From positions 1 through 64,000 of the forward strand of contig JAFWMD010000016.1 of the NCBI GenBank assembly GCA_017510725.1: a stretch of DNA of 64,000 nucleotides, written 5' to 3'. The notes under the pieces are model-generated. The model made no database searches, had not been told where the DNA came from, and was given only the letters and a program-made list of their open reading frames with translations. Shown here in pieces: positions 1 to 8,071 of the stretch. Both the position numbers and the translations under genes were made by a program. The stretch is from Mogibacterium sp. (GTDB taxonomy: Bacteria > Bacillota > Clostridia > Peptostreptococcales > Anaerovoracaceae). Position 1 is the stretch's first letter; every line of letters starts with the position of its first letter.

Positions 1-29
1 CTGTTCTTCTTACTCAGAAAACTCTTCAT
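1..29 (-). CDS. Start of a gene cut by the left edge
   Basis: An ATG at 27-29 on the minus strand has a perfect AGGAGG ribosome site nine bases upstream. The nine codons visible read MKSFLSKKN, with a basic start like that of a signal peptide. It lies just after the nitrogenase-like K subunit in the same orientation, so it is probably the last gene of that operon. A substrate-binding lipoprotein for the FecCD-type importer would fit and is otherwise missing here, but this is inference from context only. Confidence 0.55.
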
Positions 30-83
30 AATCAGAAACCTCCTTTAGTTATATAAATATAATCTTTTATTGGCAGTTTTGCT

Positions 84-1370
84 TTACAGCTGCTTTAATA
101 TCGGTTCCGGATCATTGACCAGGTCCGGGATGCTGTCCCTGTAGATGCGGCCCGAGAACGCCTCACTTGGAAGCGATATGAATTTTGCGCTCTCCGGAAC
201 GATAGGCCTGTAGAGCGGATCGGCTATGACGAAGGCTGCCCCTTCAAGCTCAGGGATTATGTCGTCCTCGTCAGGTGTCATTCGGTCACACTCTCTCAGG
301 ATGCCCTCAGGACACTCAGTCGCGCAGAGCACCTTTGCAGGAATGCCGCACTCGAGTTCGATCATGCCCGCAAGAGACAGTGAAGTGATTCCCTCACCGA
401 TCACGGCAGCGAATCCCTTTTCATAAGTGCTTCCGCCTTCACCAGAGCTTCCGTCCAGGAATACGCCTGAATCCACACTTATCTCTGCTGATTCGAATGA
501 TTCCGCTCCGCCCTGTTCTTTGAATCTCTTTACATTGAGTATTATCTGGTCTGCCAGCAGGCCCGGCAGCTCGTTGCCCGCAGGAAATCCAATGGCATAC
601 GGCATGCCGAATCTTTCGTACAGAACTCTGGCTGCGCCATAACCTGCTGCAGAAACAACCAGGTTTACATCCGCTTCAGCGGAGCGTCTGATCTCATCAA
701 GGCTGCTGCCCATCGCCCACTTCGATACCACCTCAAAGCCCTCTCTCTCGAGCCACTGAACAATGGAATCATCCGTACCGTTTACTGAGAAATCAAGCGG
801 GGTCAGACCGAGAACATTGACTTTGATCCCGTTAGGCCGCATGCAGCAGTTATCCAGTACCGAGGCGAGTTTACGTGCAGACATCTGCAATGTTCCGCTT
901 TCGCCGTTTCTGTTCTCCGCAGGATCATCGACAAAGCGTTCTGCGATACCGGCGAATGCCATCGATGCCCCGTGTATGTATGTGTTCATTCCCGTAGTCG
1001 GGAAGCCGAAGCTCGGTATGCCCGACCTTTGCTCGATTACCGCTGCGACTGCTTCAAAGTCGAAGCCTGTCATCGTAGGGATCGGTGTCCCCGCGATTGC
1101 GATGAAAGCAGGCTTAAGTACCTCTGCCGCATCGACTATGTCGCTTATGAGCTTTTCATCGTCGCCCATTATAGCTTCCATTTCGCTGATACCGGATATA
1201 TAGACCATGCTGTCCATGTCGTACCAGCGCGGTTCGTCGTGGGTCGTGTACGTCGAGTTGCAGCCTGAAGCGTCATGCATTACAGTCATTCCGCCCAGTT
1301 CAAACAACGCCGAGCACACGCCCATGACATCCGCTGAGTATGTAGAAATTATTCTTGCTGTCTGTTTCAT
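84..1370 (-). CDS. Nitrogenase-like component 1, K-type subunit
   Basis: About 428 residues of the nitrogenase component 1 superfamily (NifD/NifK/BchN/BchB type). The segment DASGC near residue 37 resembles the cysteine of NifK that helps hold the bridging iron-sulfur cluster; another Cys lies about 18 residues before it. The start chosen is the ATG at 1370, which overlaps the stop of the upstream D-type gene as ATGA and has GAGGTG eight bases before it. The H-D-K gene order and overlap argue for a complex of all three. There is no nifB, nifE or nifN in the window, so dinitrogen reduction is unlikely. The family includes tetrapyrrole reductases and methylthio-alkane reductase; the substrate here is unknown. 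Confidence 0.85.
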   Translation of the reverse strand: MKQTARIISTYSADVMGVCSALFELGGMTVMHDASGCNSTYTTHDEPRWYDMDSMVYISGISEMEAIMGDDEKLISDIVDAAEVLKPAFIAIAGTPIPTMTGFDFEAVAAVIEQRSGIPSFGFPTTGMNTYIHGASMAFAGIAERFVDDPAENRNGESGTLQMSARKLASVLDNCCMRPNGIKVNVLGLTPLDFSVNGTDDSIVQWLEREGFEVVSKWAMGSSLDEIRRSAEADVNLVVSAAGYGAARVLYERFGMPYAIGFPAGNELPGLLADQIILNVKRFKEQGGAESFESAEISVDSGVFLDGSSGEGGSTYEKGFAAVIGEGITSLSLAGMIELECGIPAKVLCATECPEGILRECDRMTPDEDDIIPELEGAAFVIADPLYRPIVPESAKFISLPSEAFSGRIYRDSIPDLVNDPEPILKQL

Positions 1371-2761
1371 CGTATGCACACCTCACATCCCAGGCCTTTT
1401 ATCTGCACCAGTTCGCGCATCTCCTTCTTTTCGAGGAACGCCTCGCGCATAAGCCTGCATGTTCTGGTGACCGCCTCATAACCGTTCATGCCTCCGCCCT
1501 CAACGATGTTGACGAAGTGATCGGTCTCCTCGAAGGCTGCCGCTTTCTGTCCTATAGCCAGGACTTTTTCGTCTTCGCCGCCTGCCTCAGCATTTGCAGT
1601 GCGCGCAAACCTCATGCCCGGATGAACTGTCGGATATATCATGAGATCCGGGTGCTCTTTCTGAAGGCTGTCGAATGCCGCCCGATCGCCGCCCGGTATG
1701 CCGTCGACATATATTCTGGTGACATTTATGCCGTGACCGAGCAGCAGCTTCGCGAGTCCGAGAGGTCTCGGGCAATATGTATAGTCGATGCTCACCGGAG
1801 TATCCCCGATAAGCTTCCTGGTTTCTTCCAGTTCCCTTTCGCACTCCGCTCTGAGCGCTGAGATCTCCTCGCTGCTGCGCGGCATTATGCCCAGCACTTC
1901 AGCAAGTCCTGCGAATGTCGCATCGATCTCGTCGTAGTCGAAGCTGAACTTCAGCGCGTAGTGGACACCGCCGAGCCTTTCCGAAAGCATGTCGCCGCCC
2001 GGTGCTGCGTCCGGATTGTACGATACATAAACACGGCTCTCCGCCATCTGCTGGTACTCTTCGTAATTTTTGCACGATGTGATCTCATGCACCTTAAGGC
2101 CTGCGTCTTTCAGCATCTTCATCAGGTCACTGTCCTCATCGGTCGGCAGGTCGTTGCCGATTATTGCTACAGCATCCGGATCAATATCGCGGCCGTGAAG
2201 AAGCATATAGAGGCGCGACCTCATCAGCTGGTCAGGAGTAAGTCCGCTTTTGCGCATGATAGGGTTCATGTAGCAGTCCGTGAAATCGATGTCCGGGAAT
2301 CGGCTCCTGAGCACGTCATATATCATGTCGAGATCTACTCCCGTAAAGTGATGCACACAGCTCGTATATACGAGGACTGCAGGCGGACGTTTCGGGAGCT
2401 TGTTGATTATGTCCGTAACGCCTTCTATTACGAGGTCTTCCATGTCTCCGTCGAGCAGATTGTTTTCTCTGACGGCCACCGTGGAGAATCTGTCAGTCGT
2501 TCCCATCTCAGCGGCAGTCAGAACGACTCCGCGCAGGCAGCCCGCGGCGCACACGAATATTTCGTGTGCCTCCGGGATGAGCATCCCGGTGTGGACGATG
2601 TTCCACGTGCCGCGGGCCGGAGATGAATACTCCAGCCCCGACCTGAACGGTGCCGGGAAGCCGGCGTCCGCGATCCGCACATGAGGTATCTCATCCGCGC
2701 TCAGCCTAATATTCTGTTTTTCATTTACTTTCTTCAGCATAGTCTTATTTCCGAATTGCAT
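1367..2761 (-). CDS. Nitrogenase-like component 1, D-type subunit
   Basis: Some 464 residues, with cysteines at about 71, 75 (CAAGC) and 135 (TSCVHH), the pattern of the three ligands a NifD/BchN-type subunit gives to the interface cluster. A conserved-looking GGGMNG stretch and a Cys-rich tail (GCEVC) are near the C-terminus. It should pair with the K-type subunit immediately downstream and receive electrons from the NifH-like protein upstream. The start is uncertain: the ATG at 2761 or the one at 2740, which overlaps the NifH-like stop. Ligands of the FeMo cofactor cannot be placed with confidence, so whether a second metal centre is bound is open. Confidence 0.85.
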   Translation of the reverse strand: MQFGNKTMLKKVNEKQNIRLSADEIPHVRIADAGFPAPFRSGLEYSSPARGTWNIVHTGMLIPEAHEIFVCAAGCLRGVVLTAAEMGTTDRFSTVAVRENNLLDGDMEDLVIEGVTDIINKLPKRPPAVLVYTSCVHHFTGVDLDMIYDVLRSRFPDIDFTDCYMNPIMRKSGLTPDQLMRSRLYMLLHGRDIDPDAVAIIGNDLPTDEDSDLMKMLKDAGLKVHEITSCKNYEEYQQMAESRVYVSYNPDAAPGGDMLSERLGGVHYALKFSFDYDEIDATFAGLAEVLGIMPRSSEEISALRAECERELEETRKLIGDTPVSIDYTYCPRPLGLAKLLLGHGINVTRIYVDGIPGGDRAAFDSLQKEHPDLMIYPTVHPGMRFARTANAEAGGEDEKVLAIGQKAAAFEETDHFVNIVEGGGMNGYEAVTRTCRLMREAFLEKKEMRELVQIKGLGCEVCIR

Positions 2762-3504
2762 ATCTCAAGTAGTTTCTTTGCCAGCGTCCGGTATTCATCT
2801 GCCATCTCGCTGTCAGGGAAGGCTTCGATTACCGTCTTTCCGAGATCTTCGGCATCCGTGACCGTTTCGCTTCTGCTCAGTTCACCGATGACTTCCGAAT
2901 GGATGTCGGAAGCGAGCTCTGCTACCTTGGCATCCTCGTCGCGGACGTTTCTGCGGTTGAGGATGATGCCGCCCAGTGACGCATATCCTCTGTCCTTAAA
3001 GCCATCGAGCGCTACAGCTATGTTCGCGGCGGCATGGATGGCCATGTTCTCACCTGAAGTTATTACGAACACCTTGTCTGCATAGCCGCCGCGCATCGGC
3101 ATGGAGAATCCGCCGCATACTACGTCACCGAGTACGTCATAGATTACTACATCCGGCCTGAACGTTTCATACGCGCCTTTCTCCTTCAGCTTGTCGAGGG
3201 CAGCGATTATGCCGCGCCCGGCGCAGCCGAGGCCCGGAGTAGGTCCGCCTGCTTCCACGCAGATGACGCCGCCGTAGCCTTCCTTCACCATGTCCGATAA
3301 TTCGAAGGCATTCTTGTATTTTCTTACGAGGTCGAGCACCGTAGTCATGTCCCCCTGGCCATGCAGGCTCGAAGTGGAGTCTGCCTTAGGGTCACAGCCT
3401 ATCTGCATAACCTTGTAACCCATGTCAGCAAGCGCAGCTGACACGTTGGAAACAGTCGTCGACTTTCCTATTCCGCCTTTTCCGTAAACTGCTATTTTTA
3501 TCAT
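2734..3504 (-). CDS. NifH-like ATP-dependent reductase
   Basis: A 256-residue protein with all marks of the NifH/BchL/CfbC family: the P-loop GKGGIGKST at the N-terminus, the DPKADST stretch, and the two cysteines that bind the shared [4Fe-4S] cluster (GLGCAGRG, Cys94, and VVCGGF, Cys130). In the family, a homodimer hydrolyses ATP and passes low-potential electrons to the component 1 partner, here encoded directly downstream. It is shorter than most true NifH proteins, which suits a group IV-type nitrogenase-like protein. An AGGAAGG-type ribosome site precedes the ATG. Confidence 0.93.
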   Translation of the reverse strand: MIKIAVYGKGGIGKSTTVSNVSAALADMGYKVMQIGCDPKADSTSSLHGQGDMTTVLDLVRKYKNAFELSDMVKEGYGGVICVEAGGPTPGLGCAGRGIIAALDKLKEKGAYETFRPDVVIYDVLGDVVCGGFSMPMRGGYADKVFVITSGENMAIHAAANIAVALDGFKDRGYASLGGIILNRRNVRDEDAKVAELASDIHSEVIGELSRSETVTDAEDLGKTVIEAFPDSEMADEYRTLAKKLLEICNSEIRLC

Positions 3505-3540
3505 TTGTTTTCCTTCCTTTGACAGGCATATGACTGCCGT

Positions 3541-4605
3541 TTATTCGTAAGTCGTTTTGACGCTTATGTCCGGTATGAGGCTCAGCCTGTGCGAGAGAGC
3601 ATCTATGTCCCCTGCCGGGCCTTCGAGCATCACGCTTATAATATATTTTTCAGATCTCCTGTGAGGCAGTCCCATCCTGCCGATCAGCAGATGATTGTAT
3701 TCCCTGAACGCTTTGTTTATGAGATCTGCCCTCTCGTTGCTGCGCATTATCACAGTGATCGATGCAAGTATGGTTTCATCCCTGTGAGGAGCCGGATCCG
3801 GGCTGCTTTCATTCCCGCCGGTTATTCCTACAGCCACGACGTTTTTCATTGTGTTCCGGCGGGTCTCCACCTCACCTATAAGGGCTTCGACCCCGAACGC
3901 ATGGCGTATGTTATCTTCAGTCACAACGCCGGTTGTGTCTCCGAATATGCTTCTTCCGTCTTTTGAGAGCATCAGCGACTTGCCTGCACGCTGAAGCGCA
4001 TGGGCCGGATAGTGTGTATTGAATACGCAGGCGACTCCCTCAGCCGCGAGAGCTGTCATCGTATCGAGCACGATGAGCTGGTTCTTGAAGTCGAGGTTGG
4101 ATTCCGGCTCGTCGAGCACCAGTATCTCAGGTTCGGCCGCCATTGCACGTGCTATCAGCACCATCTGCAGCTCACCGCCGCTTATCGCATAGCATGGCTT
4201 GTCAGCAAGGTAAGATATTCCGAGTCTCTCCATCACCTGCTCAGCTGCCTTCATGTCTTCAGCCGAAGGAGCCGAGAAAGCGCCTATCCGGCTGCTCCTT
4301 CCCAGCAGCACGGTCTGGAAGGCCGTGTAGGATACCGCCGCCGACCTGGCCTGAGGCACGTATGCCATTCTGCGCCAGAGCTTCGACGCGGGAATGTTTC
4401 GTATGTCTTCACCGTCGAGCAGGCTTCGGCCGCTCTGCCAGTGCAGCATGTCCATCATGCACCTCAGCAGGGTCGTCTTGCCCGCACCATTCGGTCCGAG
4501 CACCGCGAGTATCTCTCCCGGCTCTGCTTCTATATTTATGTCTTTAAGTATCTGTGGTCCGCCCTTATATGCGAAGCTGCCGTTTTCTATCCTGAGTAAA
4601 TTCAT
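3541..4605 (-). CDS. ABC ATPase with C-terminal TM1266-like domain
   Basis: From the ATG at 4605, which overlaps the permease stop as ATGA, this encodes 354 residues. Residues 1 to about 255 are an importer ATPase of the FepC/BtuD type: Walker A GPNGAGKTT, signature ISGGE, Walker B EILVLDEP. The last 90 or so residues are extra. They contain LLIGRMGLPHR and match the small TM1266-type protein encoded at 5824-6069 (YIIGRMGIPYK). That domain belongs to the 'iron-only hydrogenase system regulator' family with a ferredoxin-like fold akin to the NikR ligand domain. The fusion suggests metal or ligand sensing that gates uptake. A longer reading from 4854 is rejected because it runs through the permease gene. 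Confidence 0.9.
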   Translation of the reverse strand: MNLLRIENGSFAYKGGPQILKDINIEAEPGEILAVLGPNGAGKTTLLRCMMDMLHWQSGRSLLDGEDIRNIPASKLWRRMAYVPQARSAAVSYTAFQTVLLGRSSRIGAFSAPSAEDMKAAEQVMERLGISYLADKPCYAISGGELQMVLIARAMAAEPEILVLDEPESNLDFKNQLIVLDTMTALAAEGVACVFNTHYPAHALQRAGKSLMLSKDGRSIFGDTTGVVTEDNIRHAFGVEALIGEVETRRNTMKNVVAVGITGGNESSPDPAPHRDETILASITVIMRSNERADLINKAFREYNHLLIGRMGLPHRRSEKYIISVMLEGPAGDIDALSHRLSLIPDISVKTTYE

Positions 4606-5624
4606 ATGCGCCAGCCTCCGCTTCTTCTCATCAGAACTATGAAGAACGGCGCGCCTATCATGGCTGTCAGTATGGACACAGGTATCTCCGCTGCGGATAT
4701 GCTGCGCGCCATTGTATCTACGATTATCATGAACACGGCTCCGAAGCTTATGGATGCCGGTACTATCGAAAGGTGGTTGTTGCCGAAAAGCATGCGGCAC
4801 ATGTGAGGGATCAGGAGTCCGACCCAGCCGACCTGTCCGCACATCGATACGCATGATGCCGTAATGGCAGTCGCTGCCACCACGGTAACTCCTCTCATAA
4901 GTCTTATGTTGACTCCCGAAGCTTTTGCCTCATCATCGGAAAGAGGCAGCAGGTTCATGCGCCATCTGATGAGCATGAAGAGTATCACTCCGGCGATTAT
5001 GACAGGTGCGCCAAGCGAGAGCGTGCGGTAATTGGCCTTGTCGAGACCGCCCATCAGCCAGTAAGTGATGGCCGGAAGCTGGGATTCCGCATCAGCTGCA
5101 AACTTTACGAAGGATATGAGAGCAGAGAACAGCGATCCTATCATGATGCCCGAGAGCACTATGTAACTGAGACCTCCTCTGTCCTTGCCCGAACCCGCGA
5201 GCCATGTGAGCGCTACAGCAAAGCCTCCCATTGCGAGTCCCATCAGCTGTATGCCTATCAGATCGAAACCGAGCAGTATCCCCAGCGCGGCTCCGAAAGC
5301 TGCACCGCTTGCCACGCCCAGAGTGTCCGGGGTCGCGAGAGGATTCGCAAAAAGGCTCTGGAACGCACAGCCGGAGACTGACAGTCCCGCCCCTACCAGG
5401 CAGGCCAGTAATATCCGCGGAAGCCTGAGCTGCATCACGGTCTTCTCTATAAGTTCGCTTGAAGCATGTTTCCCTGACATGGCTGCGCGGAGCACGTCAA
5501 ACACCTCGCCCGGTGAGATGGACATCCGTCCGATCCCAAGGGCGATTATTGCTGCGATGAACGGCAGCACTGTCAATATTACTATCCATGCGGCGCCAAG
5601 CCTTCCGTCTCTTCTGAGGCTCAT
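4602..5624 (-). CDS. FecCD-type ABC transporter permease
   Basis: About 340 residues, strongly hydrophobic, of the FecCD/BtuC permease family that imports iron-siderophores, haem, cobalamin or other metal chelates. Visible family features include the early LRLPRILLACLVGAGLSVSG stretch, the ANPLATPDTLG loop and VGWVGLLIPHMCR before the last helices. The start chosen is the ATG at 5624; a TTG at 5684 would add a basic, asparagine-rich tail unlike the family. It is translationally coupled to the ATPase downstream. A leader with a terminator-like hairpin lies upstream, so expression may be attenuated. Confidence 0.92.
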   Translation of the reverse strand: MSLRRDGRLGAAWIVILTVLPFIAAIIALGIGRMSISPGEVFDVLRAAMSGKHASSELIEKTVMQLRLPRILLACLVGAGLSVSGCAFQSLFANPLATPDTLGVASGAAFGAALGILLGFDLIGIQLMGLAMGGFAVALTWLAGSGKDRGGLSYIVLSGIMIGSLFSALISFVKFAADAESQLPAITYWLMGGLDKANYRTLSLGAPVIIAGVILFMLIRWRMNLLPLSDDEAKASGVNIRLMRGVTVVAATAITASCVSMCGQVGWVGLLIPHMCRMLFGNNHLSIVPASISFGAVFMIIVDTMARSISAAEIPVSILTAMIGAPFFIVLMRRSGGWRI

Positions 5625-5682
5625 ATGCTTGTTCTGCTTCCTATTATTATTTTTTCTTTTACGGTGACTCTGCCGGATAATC

Positions 5683-5715
5683 AAAACAGCCCCGCTCCGT
5701 ATGAAGCAAGGCTGT
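5683..5715 (-). terminator. Terminator-like hairpin in permease leader
   Basis: On the minus strand a six-base stem (ACAGCC with GGCTGT, with an inner GCT/AGC pairing) is followed by TTTTGATT, about 60 bases before the permease start. It ends a leader of roughly 140 bases that begins after the TM1266 gene. It could be an ordinary terminator for the upstream genes or the expression platform of a regulatory RNA. Confidence 0.5.
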
Positions 5716-5823
5716 GTGGATACAAATATCAGTACGCAAAATAAGCGTGCTTAAATTGATCACCTTCGCATCTTGCTTCGGCCTCAAACCCGATCCGCGG
5801 GATTTCGGCTTCAGGAGGATGTT
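5716..5823 (-). promoter_or_regulatory. Possible structured leader, class unknown
   Basis: No coding sequence is seen here. The minus strand shows several local pairings, including AAATCCCG with CGGGTTT around a five-base loop and a GCACGC/GCG(T)AC hairpin. With the terminator-like stem that follows, this resembles a riboswitch-type arrangement. It does not match the cobalamin box or any consensus that could be recognised by eye. Confidence 0.3.
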
Positions 5824-6069
5824 TCAGACTTTGGCATATGTCACCTTGGCATTGATACCGTCGAGGCGTCCGAGAGCTCCGGTAAGAGAATTTATCTTAT
5901 CCATCGGTGCATCAATGGCTATGCTGATGATGCTTATCCCCTTTTCCTTATACGGGATCCCCATGCGTCCGATAATATAAGCGGAATACTCATGGAGAAG
6001 ATCGTTCAGCATTTCCACCCGGTCGGACTGCGTGACGATAATGCTTATCACGGCGACTCTGGTTTCCAT
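5824..6069 (-). CDS. TM1266-type small putative regulator
   Basis: Eighty-one residues from the ATG at 6069 (GGAG ribosome site). It matches the family annotated as 'iron-only hydrogenase system putative regulator' (Thermotoga TM1266), often found next to hydrogenase maturation genes. The core IIGRMGIPYKEK is nearly repeated in the C-terminal domain of the ABC ATPase downstream. The fold is expected to be ferredoxin-like, as in the NikR C-terminal domain. No DNA-binding domain is present, so it more likely senses a ligand or binds a partner. It sits two bases after the MFS gene, in the same operon. Confidence 0.85.
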   Translation of the reverse strand: METRVAVISIIVTQSDRVEMLNDLLHEYSAYIIGRMGIPYKEKGISIISIAIDAPMDKINSLTGALGRLDGINAKVTYAKV

Positions 6070-6113
6070 TGTTGATCTCCTGTTTTCAGTTGTAATGAGA
6101 TTGTAGCACATAC

Positions 6114-7355
6114 TCAGTCGTGCGGCAATCTTCTGTGATCCTCTACTTTATTTATGGTCAGAAACACAACGGCAGCTCCGGCAGCCGTCACAAGGGCAGC
6201 TGCAAAGGTAAGCACCTTTGCTCCGGAAGCGTCGAGTATCCAGCCTCCCACAAAACTTGCGATGATAGTCGAGAAAGTAAACATCATCGTGAAAAGGGAC
6301 TGGCCCTTTACGGCCTCTCCCGGGCTCATTATCTCGTTTACGTAATAGACCATGGCCGGCATCATAAGCGCGAATGCCACAAGCTGGAATGCCTGTGCGG
6401 CAAAGAGCACGCCTACCGAACCTGCGAGCCAGCAGACAACGATCTTACCTGTGAAGCCGATCGACGCGATCTTAATGAGCGTGCGGCTCTGGAAGTGCTT
6501 CTTTATTGTTCCTATGAATACCATCGTAGGCATCTCGAGAAGAGCCATCAGAGACAGTATCCTGCCGGTCTGCTCAGTAGTGCCTCCTACTCCGCCTGCT
6601 ATCTGCGGCATGTAATTGCTGAGGATGGCGTTGCTGAAAAGCAGGCCCGAGATCCCCAGGTTCATTATGAAGAAGTATTTATTGCGTCTGATGAACGCCC
6701 GGAGGTCTATTCTCTCGTCATCTTCCTCATCCGCTCCGGCCGGTTTTCCGCCGGCATGTTCGGCGGCCTCAATATCGTTTGCCCGCTTCATTTTTCTGAA
6801 GCTGTATTTTGTAAGGAAAAGCAGGGCTATGAGCAGCAGGCAGGCTGCCTCAGTACATACCGGTACCGACATCTCGCCTTTTTTCTCTACCAGTGTTCCG
6901 AGCACCGCCACTATGGCGGAAAATCCCAGAGACCCACCGGCCCTTCCTATCCCGAAGTTTACGTTCGTACCGCTTTCGCCGAGCCTGAATGCAAGTGAGT
7001 TGAGCAGCGGCTGAAGCAAAGCGTGTATCGCCAGAACTGCCGCGATGGCCGTTGCCAACATGAAGGACCCCGCGGCGAAAACAAAGTATCCCGCACAGGT
7101 CAGCATCATGAGCAGTGTCATCCAGGCTGAGGCGTCGATTATCTTTATGCCCTTTGCCCTGTCCATGTGGTCGGCAACAAAAGGCTGCATCCCGAGTGCC
7201 AGCAGATTTGCTGCTGCAAGCGTTATGCCTATATGCATGTTATCGTAGCCTTTTGCGAGCATAAAAACCGAGGCAAAACTGCCTGTGATACCATAGATCA
7301 TCCAGTATGCCCCGAGTGTTGATGCGTATTCCAGATTAAGTTTTAATGATTTCAA
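6114..7355 (-). CDS. MFS transporter
   Basis: A 413-residue, twelve-helix major facilitator protein with a charged central loop (about residues 185-225, rich in Asp and Glu). It begins with TTG; AGGAG lies about eleven bases upstream. By general look it resembles the nucleoside/sugar MFS_1-like carriers of Firmicutes, but no substrate motif is clear. It lies between an ATC-hydrolase-like gene and a TM1266-type gene with small gaps, so it probably moves the substrate or product of this operon. Confidence 0.8.
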   Translation of the reverse strand: MKSLKLNLEYASTLGAYWMIYGITGSFASVFMLAKGYDNMHIGITLAAANLLALGMQPFVADHMDRAKGIKIIDASAWMTLLMMLTCAGYFVFAAGSFMLATAIAAVLAIHALLQPLLNSLAFRLGESGTNVNFGIGRAGGSLGFSAIVAVLGTLVEKKGEMSVPVCTEAACLLLIALLFLTKYSFRKMKRANDIEAAEHAGGKPAGADEEDDERIDLRAFIRRNKYFFIMNLGISGLLFSNAILSNYMPQIAGGVGGTTEQTGRILSLMALLEMPTMVFIGTIKKHFQSRTLIKIASIGFTGKIVVCWLAGSVGVLFAAQAFQLVAFALMMPAMVYYVNEIMSPGEAVKGQSLFTMMFTFSTIIASFVGGWILDASGAKVLTFAAALVTAAGAAVVFLTINKVEDHRRLPHD

Positions 7356-7376
7356 TCCCGTTTAATCTCCTGTCCG

Positions 7377-8069
7377 TCAGAACTCATCAGGTGAGAACTC
7401 CAGCAGGCAATCATACGCTTCCTGTCCAAAAAGTGCAATATAGTCAGCAACAGCTCTGTCGATAATTTCCTTTGCATCTTCAGGGAAGTGCCTGCAGATC
7501 TCATCAGCTACAGAACAGTAAATGTGAGCAGTATGGAAGTTGAAATCCCTCATGGCGCTTGTTCCGAGCTCAGCCTTCTTATCCGAGACCAGCATCAGCT
7601 CTTCTTCGCTCAGCGGCTTTCCCCAGTCAAAGTCGCAGCGCTCGCCGCCCCAGCTCATCGATGTAGTGAGCGGAGTACATACGGCACCGGCACCGAAACC
7701 TTCATAAACTGCCGCATCTACATTAACGCAGTACTCACGTCCGTACTCGAGGATGTCGTACTTCTTCCATGCCTCGCACCATGCGCATTTTGCGATATAT
7801 GTCTGGTAAGTCGGCTCAGAACGGAGCATTCCGAATTCCATCTGACCGGCATAGTCAGGCTTCCACTCGCCGTACGCCTGGTTGGTCCAGAGGTCAACAG
7901 GATCGCCTGCCTTGCGTGCGCGCTCTGCCATCCTTGCACCGCGCTCCTTGCCGTAGCGTATCATGCCGTCCTGAATAGCAGTTCTTCCTTCTTCGCCCTT
8001 AGCTTCTATTGCCGCGCGGCTCAGGAAAGCGAACATCATCGCCTGGTTTTCGATCTTAAGTTCTGCCAT
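7377..8069 (-). CDS. ATC-hydrolase-like protein
   Basis: A 230-residue protein of the L-2-amino-thiazoline-4-carboxylic acid hydrolase family (Pfam type PF14196). In Pseudomonas the founding enzyme opens an aminothiazoline ring on the way to cysteine. Family features are the central cysteines (AKCAWCEAWKK), the tyrosine-rich YGREYC segment and the late IYCSVADEIC. Relatives in gut Firmicutes are numerous and mostly uncharacterised, so the true substrate may differ. The gene is two bases upstream of nothing but operon partners: the flavoprotein gene ends just before it. A role in sulfur or thiazoline salvage is an inference. Confidence 0.7.
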   Translation of the reverse strand: MAELKIENQAMMFAFLSRAAIEAKGEEGRTAIQDGMIRYGKERGARMAERARKAGDPVDLWTNQAYGEWKPDYAGQMEFGMLRSEPTYQTYIAKCAWCEAWKKYDILEYGREYCVNVDAAVYEGFGAGAVCTPLTTSMSWGGERCDFDWGKPLSEEELMLVSDKKAELGTSAMRDFNFHTAHIYCSVADEICRHFPEDAKEIIDRAVADYIALFGQEAYDCLLEFSPDEF

Positions 8070-8071
8070 TA

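Noticed and set aside
84..3504. True nitrogenase (nifHDK)
   Set aside because: No nifB, nifE or nifN is in the window, the subunits are short, and the FeMo-cofactor ligands could not be placed. A nitrogenase-like enzyme is the safer call.
4606..4854. N-terminal extension of the ABC ATPase
   Set aside because: The 83 extra residues are low-complexity Arg/His-rich sequence antiparallel in frame to the permease end. The ATGA overlap at 4605 is the normal coupled start.
5716..5823. Cobalamin riboswitch in the importer leader
   Set aside because: FecCD-type genes often have one, but the conserved B12 box and adjoining consensus could not be found, so only an unclassified leader is reported.
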